From NCBI RefSeq assembly GCF_017354985.1, contig NZ_CP071501.1, positions 2,065,501-2,129,500 of the forward strand: 64,000 bases of DNA, in the 5' to 3' direction. The stretch comes from Shewanella cyperi. GTDB taxonomy: Bacteria > Pseudomonadota > Gammaproteobacteria > Enterobacterales > Shewanellaceae. Below, one piece after another: positions 11,436 through 22,062 of this stretch. Each line of letters opens with the position of its first letter. The stretch's first letter is position 1. Below the pieces are notes generated by a model. The model did no database searches. It was given only the letters and a program-made list of their open reading frames with translations, and was not told the DNA's origin. Made by a program: the position numbers and the translations under genes.

Positions 11436-11464
11436 TGCGATCGCCCATTAAAAAAGCGATCGCA
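11436..11464. repeat. Inverted repeat with GCGATCGC arms
   Basis: TGCGATCGC (11436-11444) and GCGATCGCA (11456-11464) form a perfect 9-bp inverted repeat with an A-rich loop. Each arm contains a GATC. No T-run follows, so termination of gph here would be weak. It is part of the GATC cluster at 11428-11471. Confidence 0.6.
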
Positions 11465-11553
11465 CCGGATCTCAAACTGGCAAAATAATCGCCAGTCGAT
11501 GTTAAGCGCAGGGAAAAATTGCCCTCTGAAGTTAGCTTCCACTAACGTTTTTT

Positions 11554-11573
11554 TTATCCTCAAGATATCCACA
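11554..11573 (+). promoter_or_regulatory. Two tandem DnaA-box-like sites
   Basis: TTATCCTCA (11554-11562) and ATATCCACA (11565-11573) each match the DnaA consensus TTATCCACA at 8 of 9 positions. They have the same orientation and start 11 bp apart, so they lie on one face of the helix. DnaA is known to regulate nrdAB in E. coli. The match is seen in the sequence; binding is inferred. Confidence 0.55.
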
Positions 11574-11611
11574 AGATCTACACCAATTTCTTACTTGCAA
11601 ATGGCCCCCCA

Positions 11612-11658
11612 CCTCACTATCTTGTATCTTAGATTTAAATAAGCACCATATCTTGTGT
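11612..11658 (+). promoter_or_regulatory. Paired NrdR-box-like operators
   Basis: Two 16-mers resemble the NrdR consensus ACACWATATATWGTGT: 11612-11627 (about 11/16) and 11643-11658, GCACCATATCTTGTGT (about 13/16). They are exactly 31 bp apart, three helical turns, the paired arrangement known for NrdR operators. A TTGACA -35 hexamer begins at 11660, so a bound repressor would overlap the promoter. Confidence 0.65.
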
Positions 11659-11813
11659 ATTGACAGCAATCAGACACACTAGAAATGCCCCGCTTAGCCA
11701 GTACAGCTTGTCTGCCAGATGTAGGTTAACGGTATTCCAGATTGATTGTTTACAAGGATACGTACGGTGGCGCCAATCATATTTACAGTGAAAAGAACCA
11801 AGGCCTATCTTCA

Positions 11814-14102
11814 ATGAACAGCAACATGACAGTCACAAAGCGCAGTGGCGAAAGAGAGACAATTAATCTCGACAAGATCCACCGCGTGGTTACCTGGGCA
11901 GCCAAGGGCTTAAAAAACGTTTCCGTTTCCGAAGTAGAACTGCGCTCACATCTGCAATTCTTCGATGGCATTCCAACCGAAGCCATACATGAAACCATTA
12001 TCAAGGCTGCGGCGGACCTGATCTCCCCCGAGTCTCCGGATTACCAATTCCTGGCGGCCCGTCTGGCCGTGTTCCACCTGCGCAAGAAGGCCTTTGGCCA
12101 ATTCGAGCCGCCCAAGCTGTACGACCATGTGGTACGCCTGGTGGAAATGGGTAAATACGATCAGCACATCCTCGCCGACTACAGCAAGGAAGAGCTGGAC
12201 GTACTCGACAGCTATATCGACCACTGGCGTGACATGGACTTCTCCTATGCCGCGGTTAAACAGCTCGAAGGCAAGTACCTGGTACAGAACCGCGTGACCC
12301 ACGAAGTGTATGAGAGTGCCCAGTTCCTCTATATCCTGGTGGCCGCCTGTCTGTTTGCCGGTTATCCAAAGGAAACCCGCCTGAAGTACATCAAGGACTT
12401 CTACGACGCGGTGTCGACCTTCAAGATTTCTCTGCCCACGCCGATTATGTCAGGCGTGCGCACCCCAACCCGCCAGTTCAGCTCCTGTGTACTGATCGAG
12501 TGCGGTGACAGTCTGGATTCCATCAACGCCACTGCCTCTTCCATAGTGAAGTACGTCAGTCAGCGAGCCGGTATCGGCGTCAATGCCGGTCGTATTCGTG
12601 CCCTGGGCAGCCCGATCCGTGGCGGCGAAGCCTTCCACACCGGCTGTTTGCCCTTCTACAAGTATTTCCAGACCGCGGTGAAGTCCTGCTCCCAGGGCGG
12701 TGTCCGTGGTGGCGCGGCCACCCTGTTCTACCCCATATGGCACCTGGAAGTGGAATCCCTGCTGGTACTGAAAAACAACCGCGGCGTGGAAGACAACCGT
12801 GTCCGTCATCTGGACTACGGCGTGCAACTGAACAAACTGATGTATCAGCGCCTGATCAAGGGTGAAAACATCTCTCTGTTCAGCCCCTCGGACGTACCAG
12901 GTCTCTACGATGCCTTCTTTGAAGATCAGGATGAATTCGAGCGCCTGTACCAGATGTATGAGCAGGATCCGGCCATCCGCAAGAAGACCCTCAAGGCAGT
13001 GGAACTCTTCTCGCTGATGATGCAGGAACGTGCCTCAACCGGTCGTATCTACATCCAGAACGTGGATCACTGCAACACCCACAGCCCGTTCGATGCCAAG
13101 GTGGCCCCAATTCGCCAGTCCAACCTGTGTCTGGAAATTGCCCTGCCCACCAAGCCGCTGGAAAGTGTCGATGACACCAATGGTGAAATCGCCCTCTGTA
13201 CCCTGTCGGCACTGAACCTGGGCGCCATTGCCAATCTGGAAGAGCTGGAAAACCTGGCGGATCTGGCGGTACGTGCCCTCGACAACCTGCTGGACTACCA
13301 GGACTACCCCATCAAGGCGGCCCAAATAGCCTCCATGAACCGTCGTACCCTGGGTATAGGTGTCATCAACTTCGCCAACTACCTGGCGAAAAACGGCATG
13401 AAGTATTCCGATGGCAGCGCCAACAACCTGACCCACAAAACCTTTGAAGCCATTCAGTACTACCTGCTGAAGGCATCAATGAATCTGGCCAGGGAAAAAG
13501 GTGCCTGCCCTGCGTTCCATGAAACCACTTACGCCCAGGGCATACTGCCAATCGACACTTATAAGCGCGATTTGGACAAGATTTGTGACGAACCACTGCA
13601 CCTGGATTGGGAAGCGCTGCGCAGCGATATCAAGCACTATGGTTTGCGTAACTCCACCCTGTCAGCGTTGATGCCGTCCGAGACCTCTTCGCAGATCTCC
13701 AATGCCACCAACGGTATTGAGCCACCCCGTGGTCTGATTTCGGTCAAGGCCAGTAAAGACGGTCAGCTCAAGCAAGTGGTACCGGATTTTGACAGCCTCA
13801 AGCACAACTATGAGTTGCTGTGGCAGATGCCAGGCAACGACGGTTACCTGCAATTGGTGGGCATAATGCAGAAGTTCGTCGATCAGGCGATTTCGGCCAA
13901 CACCAACTATGACCCTGCCCGCTTTGAAGGTCGTAAGGTGCCAATGCAGTTGTTGCTCAAAGACCTGCTGACCGCCTACAAGCTTGGCGTCAAGACGCTC
14001 TATTACCATAACACCCGTGATGGTGCGACCGATCAGCACGACGACATCACCAGTGTTGAAAAAGAAGATGACGGCTGCGCCGGCGGCGCCTGCAAGATCT
14101 GA
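11814..14102 (+). CDS. nrdA: Ribonucleoside-diphosphate reductase 1 subunit alpha
   Basis: Class Ia ribonucleotide reductase large subunit of 762 residues, which reduces NDPs to dNDPs. It has an N-terminal ATP-cone (about residues 5-95, VTKRSGERETINLDKIHRVV) for overall activity regulation. The active-site cysteine is in FSSCVLIECGD and the N-x-C-x-E radical triad in SNLCLEIALP. The radical-transfer tyrosines are in TLYYHNTRDG, and the redox shuttle is the C-terminal GCAGGACKI. The ATG at 11814 gives MNSNMTVTKR. nrdB and yfaE follow on the same strand, so this is a complete aerobic RNR operon. Confidence 0.98.
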   Translation: MNSNMTVTKRSGERETINLDKIHRVVTWAAKGLKNVSVSEVELRSHLQFFDGIPTEAIHETIIKAAADLISPESPDYQFLAARLAVFHLRKKAFGQFEPPKLYDHVVRLVEMGKYDQHILADYSKEELDVLDSYIDHWRDMDFSYAAVKQLEGKYLVQNRVTHEVYESAQFLYILVAACLFAGYPKETRLKYIKDFYDAVSTFKISLPTPIMSGVRTPTRQFSSCVLIECGDSLDSINATASSIVKYVSQRAGIGVNAGRIRALGSPIRGGEAFHTGCLPFYKYFQTAVKSCSQGGVRGGAATLFYPIWHLEVESLLVLKNNRGVEDNRVRHLDYGVQLNKLMYQRLIKGENISLFSPSDVPGLYDAFFEDQDEFERLYQMYEQDPAIRKKTLKAVELFSLMMQERASTGRIYIQNVDHCNTHSPFDAKVAPIRQSNLCLEIALPTKPLESVDDTNGEIALCTLSALNLGAIANLEELENLADLAVRALDNLLDYQDYPIKAAQIASMNRRTLGIGVINFANYLAKNGMKYSDGSANNLTHKTFEAIQYYLLKASMNLAREKGACPAFHETTYAQGILPIDTYKRDLDKICDEPLHLDWEALRSDIKHYGLRNSTLSALMPSETSSQISNATNGIEPPRGLISVKASKDGQLKQVVPDFDSLKHNYELLWQMPGNDGYLQLVGIMQKFVDQAISANTNYDPARFEGRKVPMQLLLKDLLTAYKLGVKTLYYHNTRDGATDQHDDITSVEKEDDGCAGGACKI

Positions 14103-14132
14103 TGCGCCGTCAGACAACTCTTTGGTGTTAAC

Positions 14133-14152
14133 GGGGGCCTTTGCCCCCTTTT
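14133..14152 (+). terminator. Hairpin with T-run between nrdA and nrdB
   Basis: A perfect GGGGGC / GCCCCC stem with a CTTT loop is followed by TTTT and ends 16 bp before the nrdB start. It resembles a short intrinsic terminator inside the operon. It may reduce read-through or protect the nrdA 3' end, and so tune the alpha:beta ratio. Confidence 0.55.
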
Positions 14153-14168
14153 GCCCGGAATACGAACC

Positions 14169-15299
14169 ATGGCTTACAGTACATTTTGTCAAACCCCCAA
14201 TGACGCGACCCGCGAACCCATGTTCTTCGGTCAGTCGGTCAACGTCGCCCGTTACGACCAACAGCGTTATGAAGTATTCGAGAAGTTAATCGAGAAGCAG
14301 CTGTCCTTCTTCTGGCGTCCGGAAGAAGTGGATGTCAGCCGCGACAAGATTGACTATGCGGCTCTGCCCGATCACGAGAAGCACATCTTTATTTCCAACC
14401 TCAAGTATCAGACCCTGCTGGACTCCATTCAGGGCCGTTCACCCAATGTGGCCTTCCTGCCGCTGGTGTCGCTGCCGGAGTTGGAAACCTGGATTGAGAC
14501 CTGGTCCTTCTCCGAGACCATCCACAGCCGTTCTTACACTCACATTATCCGTAACATAGTCACGGACCCCTCAGTGGTGTTTAACGACATAGTGGGCAAC
14601 GAGCAGATCCTCAAGCGCGCCACCGACATTGCCGCCTATTACGACAAGCTGATCAGGCTGACCCAGGTGTACGAACTGCTGGGTGAAGGCACCCACATGA
14701 TCGACGGTGAAGAGGTTCAGGTCACATTGCGGGAGCTGAAAAAGGCCCTGTACCTGTGCATGATGTCGGTCAACGCCCTGGAAGCGATACGCTTCTATGT
14801 CAGCTTCGCCTGCTCCTTCGCCTTTGCCGAGCGCAAGCTGATGGAAGGCAACGCCAAGATCATTCGCCTCATTGCCCGTGATGAAGCCCTGCACCTCAAT
14901 TCAACCCAGCACATTCTCAACCTGATGCAGGGTGGCAAGGACGATCCCGAAATGGCAGAAATTGCCATTGAATGCCAACAGCAGGCTTACGATCTGTTCC
15001 TGCGTGCCGCAGAGCAGGAAAAGGAATGGGCCAAGTACCTGTTTAAAGACGGCTCAATGATCGGCCTCAATGAGCAGATCCTCTGCCAATACGTTGAGTT
15101 CATCACCAACCAGCGCATGAAGTCGGTAAACCTGCCGCAACCCTACGGTGAGCAGACCAACCCCCTGCCCTGGATGAAGAACTGGCTTGAAAGCGACGCG
15201 GTACAGGTTGCCCCCCAGGAAGTGGAAGTCTCTTCCTATCTGGTGGGTCAGATTGACGCTGCAGTTGATGAAAATGAGTTCCTCGACTTTGACCTGTAA
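14169..15299 (+). CDS. nrdB: Ribonucleoside-diphosphate reductase 1 subunit beta
   Basis: Class Ia RNR small subunit of 376 residues, carrying the di-iron tyrosyl radical. Visible ligand segments are the first EXXH ([11 protein letters not shown]) and the second ([12 protein letters not shown]), with further carboxylates between. The radical tyrosine lies in RSYTHIIR. The ATG at 14169 gives [20 protein letters not shown], the standard N-terminus. The C-terminal tail ends NEFLDFDL, the NrdA-docking peptide. It overlaps the start of yfaE. Confidence 0.98.
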   Translation: MAYSTFCQTPNDATREPMFFGQSVNVARYDQQRYEVFEKLIEKQLSFFWRPEEVDVSRDKIDYAALPDHEKHIFISNLKYQTLLDSIQGRSPNVAFLPLVSLPELETWIETWSFSETIHSRSYTHIIRNIVTDPSVVFNDIVGNEQILKRATDIAAYYDKLIRLTQVYELLGEGTHMIDGEEVQVTLRELKKALYLCMMSVNALEAIRFYVSFACSFAFAERKLMEGNAKIIRLIARDEALHLNSTQHILNLMQGGKDDPEMAEIAIECQQQAYDLFLRAAEQEKEWAKYLFKDGSMIGLNEQILCQYVEFITNQRMKSVNLPQPYGEQTNPLPWMKNWLESDAVQVAPQEVEVSSYLVGQIDAAVDENEFLDFDL

Positions 15300-15627
15300 C
15301 AAGGCACCCATAGTCAGCCTCAATGGCCAGCCGGTGCTGCTGTTTAATGGACAGCAGCACACCTTGCTGCAAGCCCTTGAAGTTAAAAAGATTAAGGTGT
15401 TTTCCGAGTGCCGCAGTGGTTACTGCGGTGCCTGCAAGACCCGGGTGATCAGTGGTTCGGTGCGCTACCTGACCGAACCATTGGCCGTGCTTGGCGAAGA
15501 CGAATGCCTGCCCTGTTGCTGCGTGCCCAGTAAAGATTTGGATCTCGACCTGTCTGCCAAGGGGGCCGACGTGGTCAACCGCCCTGTCAGTCTGCATCCC
15601 CAGGCCGAACATCTGCTCATCGACTGA
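15274..15627 (+). CDS. yfaE: YfaE-like [2Fe-2S] ferredoxin
   Basis: Plant-type [2Fe-2S] ferredoxin of about 117 residues. The cluster motif is CRSGYCGAC (CX4CX2C) with a fourth cysteine in the downstream CLPCC. YfaE supplies electrons to build and repair the diferric-tyrosyl cofactor of NrdB, and its position right behind nrdB fits that role. The start is uncertain. ATG 15274 overlaps the end of nrdB by 26 nt, and a TTG at 15289 in the same frame would give a product closer in length to the E. coli protein. Confidence 0.9.
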   Translation: MSSSTLTCNKAPIVSLNGQPVLLFNGQQHTLLQALEVKKIKVFSECRSGYCGACKTRVISGSVRYLTEPLAVLGEDECLPCCCVPSKDLDLDLSAKGADVVNRPVSLHPQAEHLLID

Positions 15628-15645
15628 TAGCCAACACCAAATGGC

Positions 15646-16110
15646 TCAGATGGCCTTTTTGGCCATTTTTTTGTGCAGTTCATTCACCTCCACCAAAGCC
15701 GCGCTGCCATACCAGGGCAAGAGTTCCATCACCAGGCTTCCGGCCTGAACGGCAGGATCAGTTTCGGTCAGGGCTTTGGCCTCTTCCACGGTTCGCACGT
15801 TGAAAATGTAGATCCCCCGCAACTCACCATCATTCAAAAAAGGCCCCGCCAGCACCAGTTTACCGGCCTTGGCCATGCGGCCTATGTTATCCAGATGGGC
15901 CCGCTGCAGCTTTTCCGCCTCTTCCTTGGACCGGTCACGATTGGGCCCCTTCTTTAAAAACGCCAGCACGTATTGCTTCATACCGTACTCATCGGCACCG
16001 GCGCGCTCTGCCAGGGCCGGATCGTACTGTGAATTGTCACCGGCTACAGTGGGCATGGACAGCAATCCATTGAGCACCACAAGCGTTAACGCCGCTATCA
16101 GATGTTTCAT
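15646..16110 (-). CDS. Secreted YCII-domain protein
   Basis: This 154-residue protein starts with a signal peptide (MKHLIAALTLVVLNGLLSM, then PTVA before Gly-Asp) and has a YCII-related domain from about residue 40. Conserved positions include QYVLAFLKKGPNR, HLDNIGRMAKAGKLVLAGPF and GIYIFNVRTVEEA. YCII folds resemble dimeric alpha-beta barrels; function is unknown for most members. The ATG at 16110 follows AAGGAG at good spacing. It is monocistronic, convergent with yfaE, and separated from fadH by a terminator. Export to the periplasm is inferred from the leader. Confidence 0.85.
   Translation of the reverse strand: MKHLIAALTLVVLNGLLSMPTVAGDNSQYDPALAERAGADEYGMKQYVLAFLKKGPNRDRSKEEAEKLQRAHLDNIGRMAKAGKLVLAGPFLNDGELRGIYIFNVRTVEEAKALTETDPAVQAGSLVMELLPWYGSAALVEVNELHKKMAKKAI
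15650..15672 (+). terminator. nrdAB-yfaE operon terminator
   Basis: ATGGCC / GGCCAT stem with a T loop followed by TTTTTTT on the plus strand. It overlaps the last codons (MAKKAI) of the convergent YCII gene. Confidence 0.75.
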
Positions 16111-16167
16111 TATCATCTCCTTGTTTTCTTGTTTGTTCTTATCAGCCAAACGTGAATTTAGCATAGC

Positions 16168-16192
16168 AAAACGCCCGCGGCTGCGGGCGTTT
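16168..16192 (-). terminator. fadH intrinsic terminator
   Basis: Perfect stem AAACGCCCGC / GCGGGCGTTT between the fadH stop and the YCII gene. It is GC-rich and followed by a T-run on the minus strand. Confidence 0.85.
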
Positions 16193-16213
16193 GTCAGTGA
16201 AATCAGGTTGTGA

Positions 16214-18232
<2,019 letters not shown>

Positions 18233-18395
18233 TCAAACATCCTTTTAAAACAGGTGATTTAATGGAGCATACCCAAAGAACCCGCCAAGCTCAACCGGCA
18301 CCTGTGGCCGCATGTTAAAAACCTTTACAATTGCGCGTCGCCCGCATAGCTAAATTGCTGTAACATAACGGCAGATCATATTTCAGGAGTGGCAG

Positions 18396-20249
18396 ATGGC
18401 CCGTAAACCCTTAACAACCCGCAACACCTTAGCGCTTATCTGGAGCACCATTAATTTTGTTCGCAAGCTCATCATCAACCTGGTGTTTTTCCCCGTTTTC
18501 CTGTTGCTGCTTATCGGCGTTATCATAGCTTTCAGCAGCGGCGAAGAAACCCGGGTAGAGCCCGGTTCGGCGCTGGTATTGGATCTCAACGGTACCCTGG
18601 TGGATCAGGCCCGTCCTGTGGATCCCATCGAAAGTCTGTTAATGCAGAACAAGCGCGACAGAGAAGATGCCGAAGTGCTGCTGTCTGAACTTCTGTATGT
18701 TATTGAAAACGCAAGCCATGATGACAGAATAAGCACCATAGTGCTGGATCTGGCCAACCTCCATGGCGGCGGTATCAGCAAACTGGAGGCAGTGGGCACG
18801 GCCCTGAATAAATTCAAGGAAGCCGGCAAGTCCGTGGTTGCCATAGGTGACTGGTACGGTCAGGGAGAGTATCTGCTGGCCAGCTATGCCGATACCATTT
18901 ATCTCAATCCCCAGGGCATGGTATCCCTCGATGGTTTCGCCAGTTACCGGATGTTCTTCAAATCGGCACTGGAAAAGCTGAAAATCAAGACCCACGTGTT
19001 CCGCGTCGGCACCTATAAGTCAGCTGTTGAGCCTTTCATCCGCGACGACATGTCAAAGGAAGCCAAGGAAGCCAGCGGCGCCCTGCTCGGTGATATCTGG
19101 CAAAGCTTTGCCGACACAGTCAGCAGCAACCGTGGCATCCCAGCCGAGAACCTGGTACTCGATGGTGACACCTATCTCGCCAAGCTCGAAGCCGCTGAGG
19201 GTGACTCCGCCAAATTGGCCTTGGACATGGGTTGGGTAGATGCCTTGGCCAGTGCCGAAGAATTCCGCGTTGCCATGGTAGACAAGGTTGGCAAGGCCAA
19301 AGAAGGTAACGGCTTCCTTGCCATCCATTACGATGAATATGCCAAGCTGGTAGCGCCAAGCCCCTCTTTTGCCCCCATGGACAGTGTGGCCATAGTGGTT
19401 GCCAAGGGCACCATACTCAATGGTTACCAGGCACCCGGCGACATAGGTGGTGAAAGCACATCCGAGTTGCTGCGCAAGGCCCGTTTCAACAAGCATGTCA
19501 AAGCCCTGGTGCTCAGGGTAGACAGCCCCGGCGGCAGCGCCTTTGCATCTGAGCAGATCCGTCAGGAACTGTTGGCATTGCAAGCCGCCGGCAAGCCTGT
19601 GGTGGTCAGCATGGGCAGCATGGCCGCCTCCGGTGGTTACTGGATTTCCGCCAGCGCCGACTATATCTATGCCACTCCAACCACACTCACAGGGTCAATT
19701 GGTATTTTCGGCATGATCACCACCTTCGAAGACTCCCTGGCGAGCCTTGGGATCCACACAGATGGTGTGGCGACCAGCGAATGGGCGGGCATGTCTGCCA
19801 CCCGTACCCTGTCGCCCAAGCTTGAGGCCGTCATTCAGCGCCATATCGAGCGTGGTTACCACGAGTTTATCTCTCTGGTGGCCAAGGAGCGCAATATGAC
19901 GCTCGAGCAAGTGGACAGCATAGCGCAGGGCCGGGTATGGAGCGGCAAAAAAGCCCTGGAGCTTGGGCTGGTCGACGCCATGGGGGATATGGATGACGCC
20001 ATAGCCAAGGCTGCAGAACTGGCATCGCTGGACACCTTCGATACCGAACTTATCGAGCAGGAACTGACGCCGGAGCAGAAGTTCATTCAGGAAATGTTTG
20101 CCCAGGTCGCCGCCTGGATGCCAATCAGTGTGCGTCAATCCACACCGCTGGAGCAGATGCTGGGCCAATTGTCCGGGGCCGTGGCCGAAATCGCCGCCTT
20201 CGACGATCCCAACCATGTGTATCTCTACTGCGAGCTTTGCAGCCAGTAA
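18396..20249 (+). CDS. sppA: Signal peptide peptidase SppA, 67 kDa type
   Basis: Inner-membrane serine protease of 617 residues that degrades cleaved signal peptides. One N-terminal membrane helix (about residues 26-48, INLVFFPVFLLLLIGVIIAF) anchors two ClpP-like domains, the long SppA form. The catalytic lysine lies in FRVGTYKSAVEPF of the N-terminal domain and the serine in SMGSMAASGGYWIS of the C-terminal domain. A Shine-Dalgarno CAGGAG precedes ATG 18396. A terminator separates it from ansA. Confidence 0.97.
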   Translation: MARKPLTTRNTLALIWSTINFVRKLIINLVFFPVFLLLLIGVIIAFSSGEETRVEPGSALVLDLNGTLVDQARPVDPIESLLMQNKRDREDAEVLLSELLYVIENASHDDRISTIVLDLANLHGGGISKLEAVGTALNKFKEAGKSVVAIGDWYGQGEYLLASYADTIYLNPQGMVSLDGFASYRMFFKSALEKLKIKTHVFRVGTYKSAVEPFIRDDMSKEAKEASGALLGDIWQSFADTVSSNRGIPAENLVLDGDTYLAKLEAAEGDSAKLALDMGWVDALASAEEFRVAMVDKVGKAKEGNGFLAIHYDEYAKLVAPSPSFAPMDSVAIVVAKGTILNGYQAPGDIGGESTSELLRKARFNKHVKALVLRVDSPGGSAFASEQIRQELLALQAAGKPVVVSMGSMAASGGYWISASADYIYATPTTLTGSIGIFGMITTFEDSLASLGIHTDGVATSEWAGMSATRTLSPKLEAVIQRHIERGYHEFISLVAKERNMTLEQVDSIAQGRVWSGKKALELGLVDAMGDMDDAIAKAAELASLDTFDTELIEQELTPEQKFIQEMFAQVAAWMPISVRQSTPLEQMLGQLSGAVAEIAAFDDPNHVYLYCELCSQ

Positions 20250-20258
20250 AGTTAAATC

Positions 20259-20282
20259 GCCCGGTTCGCCGGGCTTTTTATT
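20259..20282 (+). terminator. sppA intrinsic terminator
   Basis: GCCCGG / CCGGGC stem with a TTCG tetraloop followed by TTTTTATT, 10 bp after the sppA stop. Confidence 0.9.
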
Positions 20283-20367
20283 GTTTCTTTTCTTACGCCT
20301 TAAATACCTTTTTCAGCGCCAAGCCCTTATAATCGGGGCTCTCTCTCCAGCTTTTAAGTCAGTGCAG

Positions 20368-21393
20368 ATGTCGGTGCAGAATCAAAAACGTTCCATTTAT
20401 GTTGCCTACACGGGCGGTACCATAGGCATGCAAAAAACCGTTAACGGTTTCGTGCCGGTGGCGGGTTTTCTCACCCAGTGCGTGCAAGCCATGCCCGAGT
20501 TTTATCACGAGGAAATGCCCGAATTCGTCATCCACGAATATTGTCCGCTGATCGACTCGTCAAATATGTCTCCGGCCCATTGGCAAATGATTGCCGATGA
20601 TATCCAGGCCAACTATGACAAGTACGACGGTTTCGTGATCCTGCACGGTACCGACACCATGGCCTACACCGCCTCGGCGCTGTCCTTTATGCTCCAGGGC
20701 CTCACCAAGCCGGTGATAGTCACAGGATCGCAAATTCCCCTGGCCCAGTTGCGCTCAGACGGTCAAACCAATCTGCTGAATGCCCTGTATATCGCCGCCA
20801 ATTACCCGGTGGCCGAAGTGTGTTTGTTTTTCAACAACAAGCTGTTCCGCGGCAATCGCACCACCAAGGCTCACGCCGACGGCTTTGATGCCTTTGCCTC
20901 GCCCAATTTTCCTCTGTTGTTGGAAGCCGGGATCAAGATCAATCTCAAGGCCGGCAAAATCTGCACTGCCAGCGATGGCAATCTCAGGGTCGCCACCATA
21001 GAGCCCCATCCCATAGGAGTGGTGACACTTTACCCCGGGATCTCCACCGAGATTTTCATCAATATTTTGCAGCAACCGGTGAAAGCGCTGATCCTGCTGA
21101 CCTTTGGTGTGGGCAATGCGCCCCAGGATGAAGGCCTGCTCAGGACCCTCAAGGAAGCCGATGAGCGCGGCATAGTGCTGGTCAATCTGACCCAGTGCTT
21201 CCAGGGCAAGGTGAATATGGGGGGCTATGCCACGGGCAACGCCCTGGCCAGGGCCGGAGTGATTGGCGGCGCCGACATGACCATAGAAGCCTGCCTGGCC
21301 AAGTTGCACTTCCTGCTGTCACAGCACCTTTCCAGCGAGCAAATCAAGGCCGCAATGAAGCAGAATATTGCCGGCGAGCTGACACCGGATTAG
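20368..21393 (+). CDS. ansA: Type I (cytoplasmic) L-asparaginase
   Basis: Asparaginase of 341 residues that hydrolyses asparagine to aspartate and ammonia. The first catalytic threonine is in AYTGGTIGMQKT and the second in ILHGTDTMAYTASALSF; the substrate loop includes GSQIPLAQLRSDG. There is no signal peptide, consistent with the cytoplasmic AnsA type rather than periplasmic AnsB. The ATG at 20368 aligns with E. coli AnsA, although the frame is open for 90 more codons through sppA. Confidence 0.96.
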   Translation: MSVQNQKRSIYVAYTGGTIGMQKTVNGFVPVAGFLTQCVQAMPEFYHEEMPEFVIHEYCPLIDSSNMSPAHWQMIADDIQANYDKYDGFVILHGTDTMAYTASALSFMLQGLTKPVIVTGSQIPLAQLRSDGQTNLLNALYIAANYPVAEVCLFFNNKLFRGNRTTKAHADGFDAFASPNFPLLLEAGIKINLKAGKICTASDGNLRVATIEPHPIGVVTLYPGISTEIFINILQQPVKALILLTFGVGNAPQDEGLLRTLKEADERGIVLVNLTQCFQGKVNMGGYATGNALARAGVIGGADMTIEACLAKLHFLLSQHLSSEQIKAAMKQNIAGELTPD

Positions 21394-21405
21394 TAAAACA
21401 GATAT

Positions 21406-21434
21406 AAAAAAGCCGGTCGTCGACCGGCTTTTTT
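21406..21434 (+). terminator. ansA terminator, bidirectional
   Basis: Near-perfect palindrome AAAAAGCCGGTCG / CGACCGGCTTTTT with T-runs on both strands. It lies between convergent ansA and the yeaC-type gene and can serve both. Confidence 0.92.
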
Positions 21435-21445
21435 ATTCATGAAAT

Positions 21446-21739
21446 TCAGATTTCGTCGTTGCCGAAGATGGCGATGGACTCACCACCGAAATCCCGCGCC
21501 ATGCGCTTTTTCAATTCCAGCTTGGACAGATCGTTGAATACGCCATTGGCACCTATGGTCAGATGTTGATCCTGCTGCATCCGCCTTGCCTGGTACAACA
21601 TCACCACCTGCAGGGTATTGTCGCGCTGCTCTTCACTGAGCACAGAGCCGTCTTCCCATTTGCCCAGCTCGACCGCCGAGCGCATCCGCTCGTACACCTC
21701 ATGGGGCATTTCATCTATGATGCGATTGATATCCGTCAT
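21446..21739 (-). CDS. yeaC: YeaC family protein (DUF1315)
   Basis: Small protein of 97 residues that matches the YeaC/DUF1315 pattern: an N-terminal helix, then SAVELGKWEDGSVLSEEQRDN and VVMLYQARRMQQDQHLTIG. No function is established for the family and no catalytic motif is visible. Its start codon overlaps the stop of the upstream zinc-ribbon gene (ATGA), so the two are translationally coupled. It is the last gene of a short minus-strand operon. Confidence 0.85.
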   Translation of the reverse strand: MTDINRIIDEMPHEVYERMRSAVELGKWEDGSVLSEEQRDNTLQVVMLYQARRMQQDQHLTIGANGVFNDLSKLELKKRMARDFGGESIAIFGNDEI

Positions 21740-22053
21740 ATGCTTTTCCGCTTATGTAACACAATTTGAACCCGAGTGATCAGGTAGCCGATAAACCCCA
21801 GACTGAAACACACGGCACCTGCCTGTACCCTTATGCCCTCGGCAGCTTCGCCGCCCCAGAACCAAATCACCACCCCGGCGATAAACAGGGTCATGGCCAC
21901 AAAACTCTGGTTCATCAGTCTTTGGGTTTTCTGGATGTGGGCAATGCGCATTCTGGAATGCATATCGCCATCAACGCCGGTACTGCAATGGGCACACTGC
22001 TTGGCCTTGCTGGAAATACGTTTGCCACATACGGGACATTGGATCAGTGCCAT
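21736..22053 (-). CDS. Zinc-ribbon membrane protein
   Basis: Protein of 105 residues with an N-terminal zinc ribbon (CPVCGKRISSKAKQCAHC, four cysteines) and two predicted membrane helices at about residues 50-66 (FVAMTLFIAGVVIWFW) and 77-96 (VQAGAVCFSLGFIGYLITRV). The ribbon would face the cytoplasm. I do not recognise a named family. It follows the M14 carboxypeptidase by 9 bp and overlaps yeaC by 4 bp, so the three are probably one transcript. The function is unknown. Confidence 0.75.
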   Translation of the reverse strand: MALIQCPVCGKRISSKAKQCAHCSTGVDGDMHSRMRIAHIQKTQRLMNQSFVAMTLFIAGVVIWFWGGEAAEGIRVQAGAVCFSLGFIGYLITRVQIVLHKRKSI

Positions 22054-22062
22054 GGCGCCTCC

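Larger units (their letters stand above)
11406..11813 (+). promoter_or_regulatory. nrdA upstream control region
   Basis: About 400 bp between gph and nrdA with no gene. It contains a cluster of GATC sites, two tandem DnaA-box-like nonamers, two NrdR-box-like 16-mers and a perfect TTGACA at 11660-11665. Together these look like the replication-coupled control region of a class Ia ribonucleotide reductase operon. The components are listed separately. Confidence 0.7.

Noticed and set aside
20368..21393. Longer asparaginase starting inside sppA (20098)
   Set aside because: The extra 90 residues are sppA sequence in another frame; the homologous start is ATG 20368.
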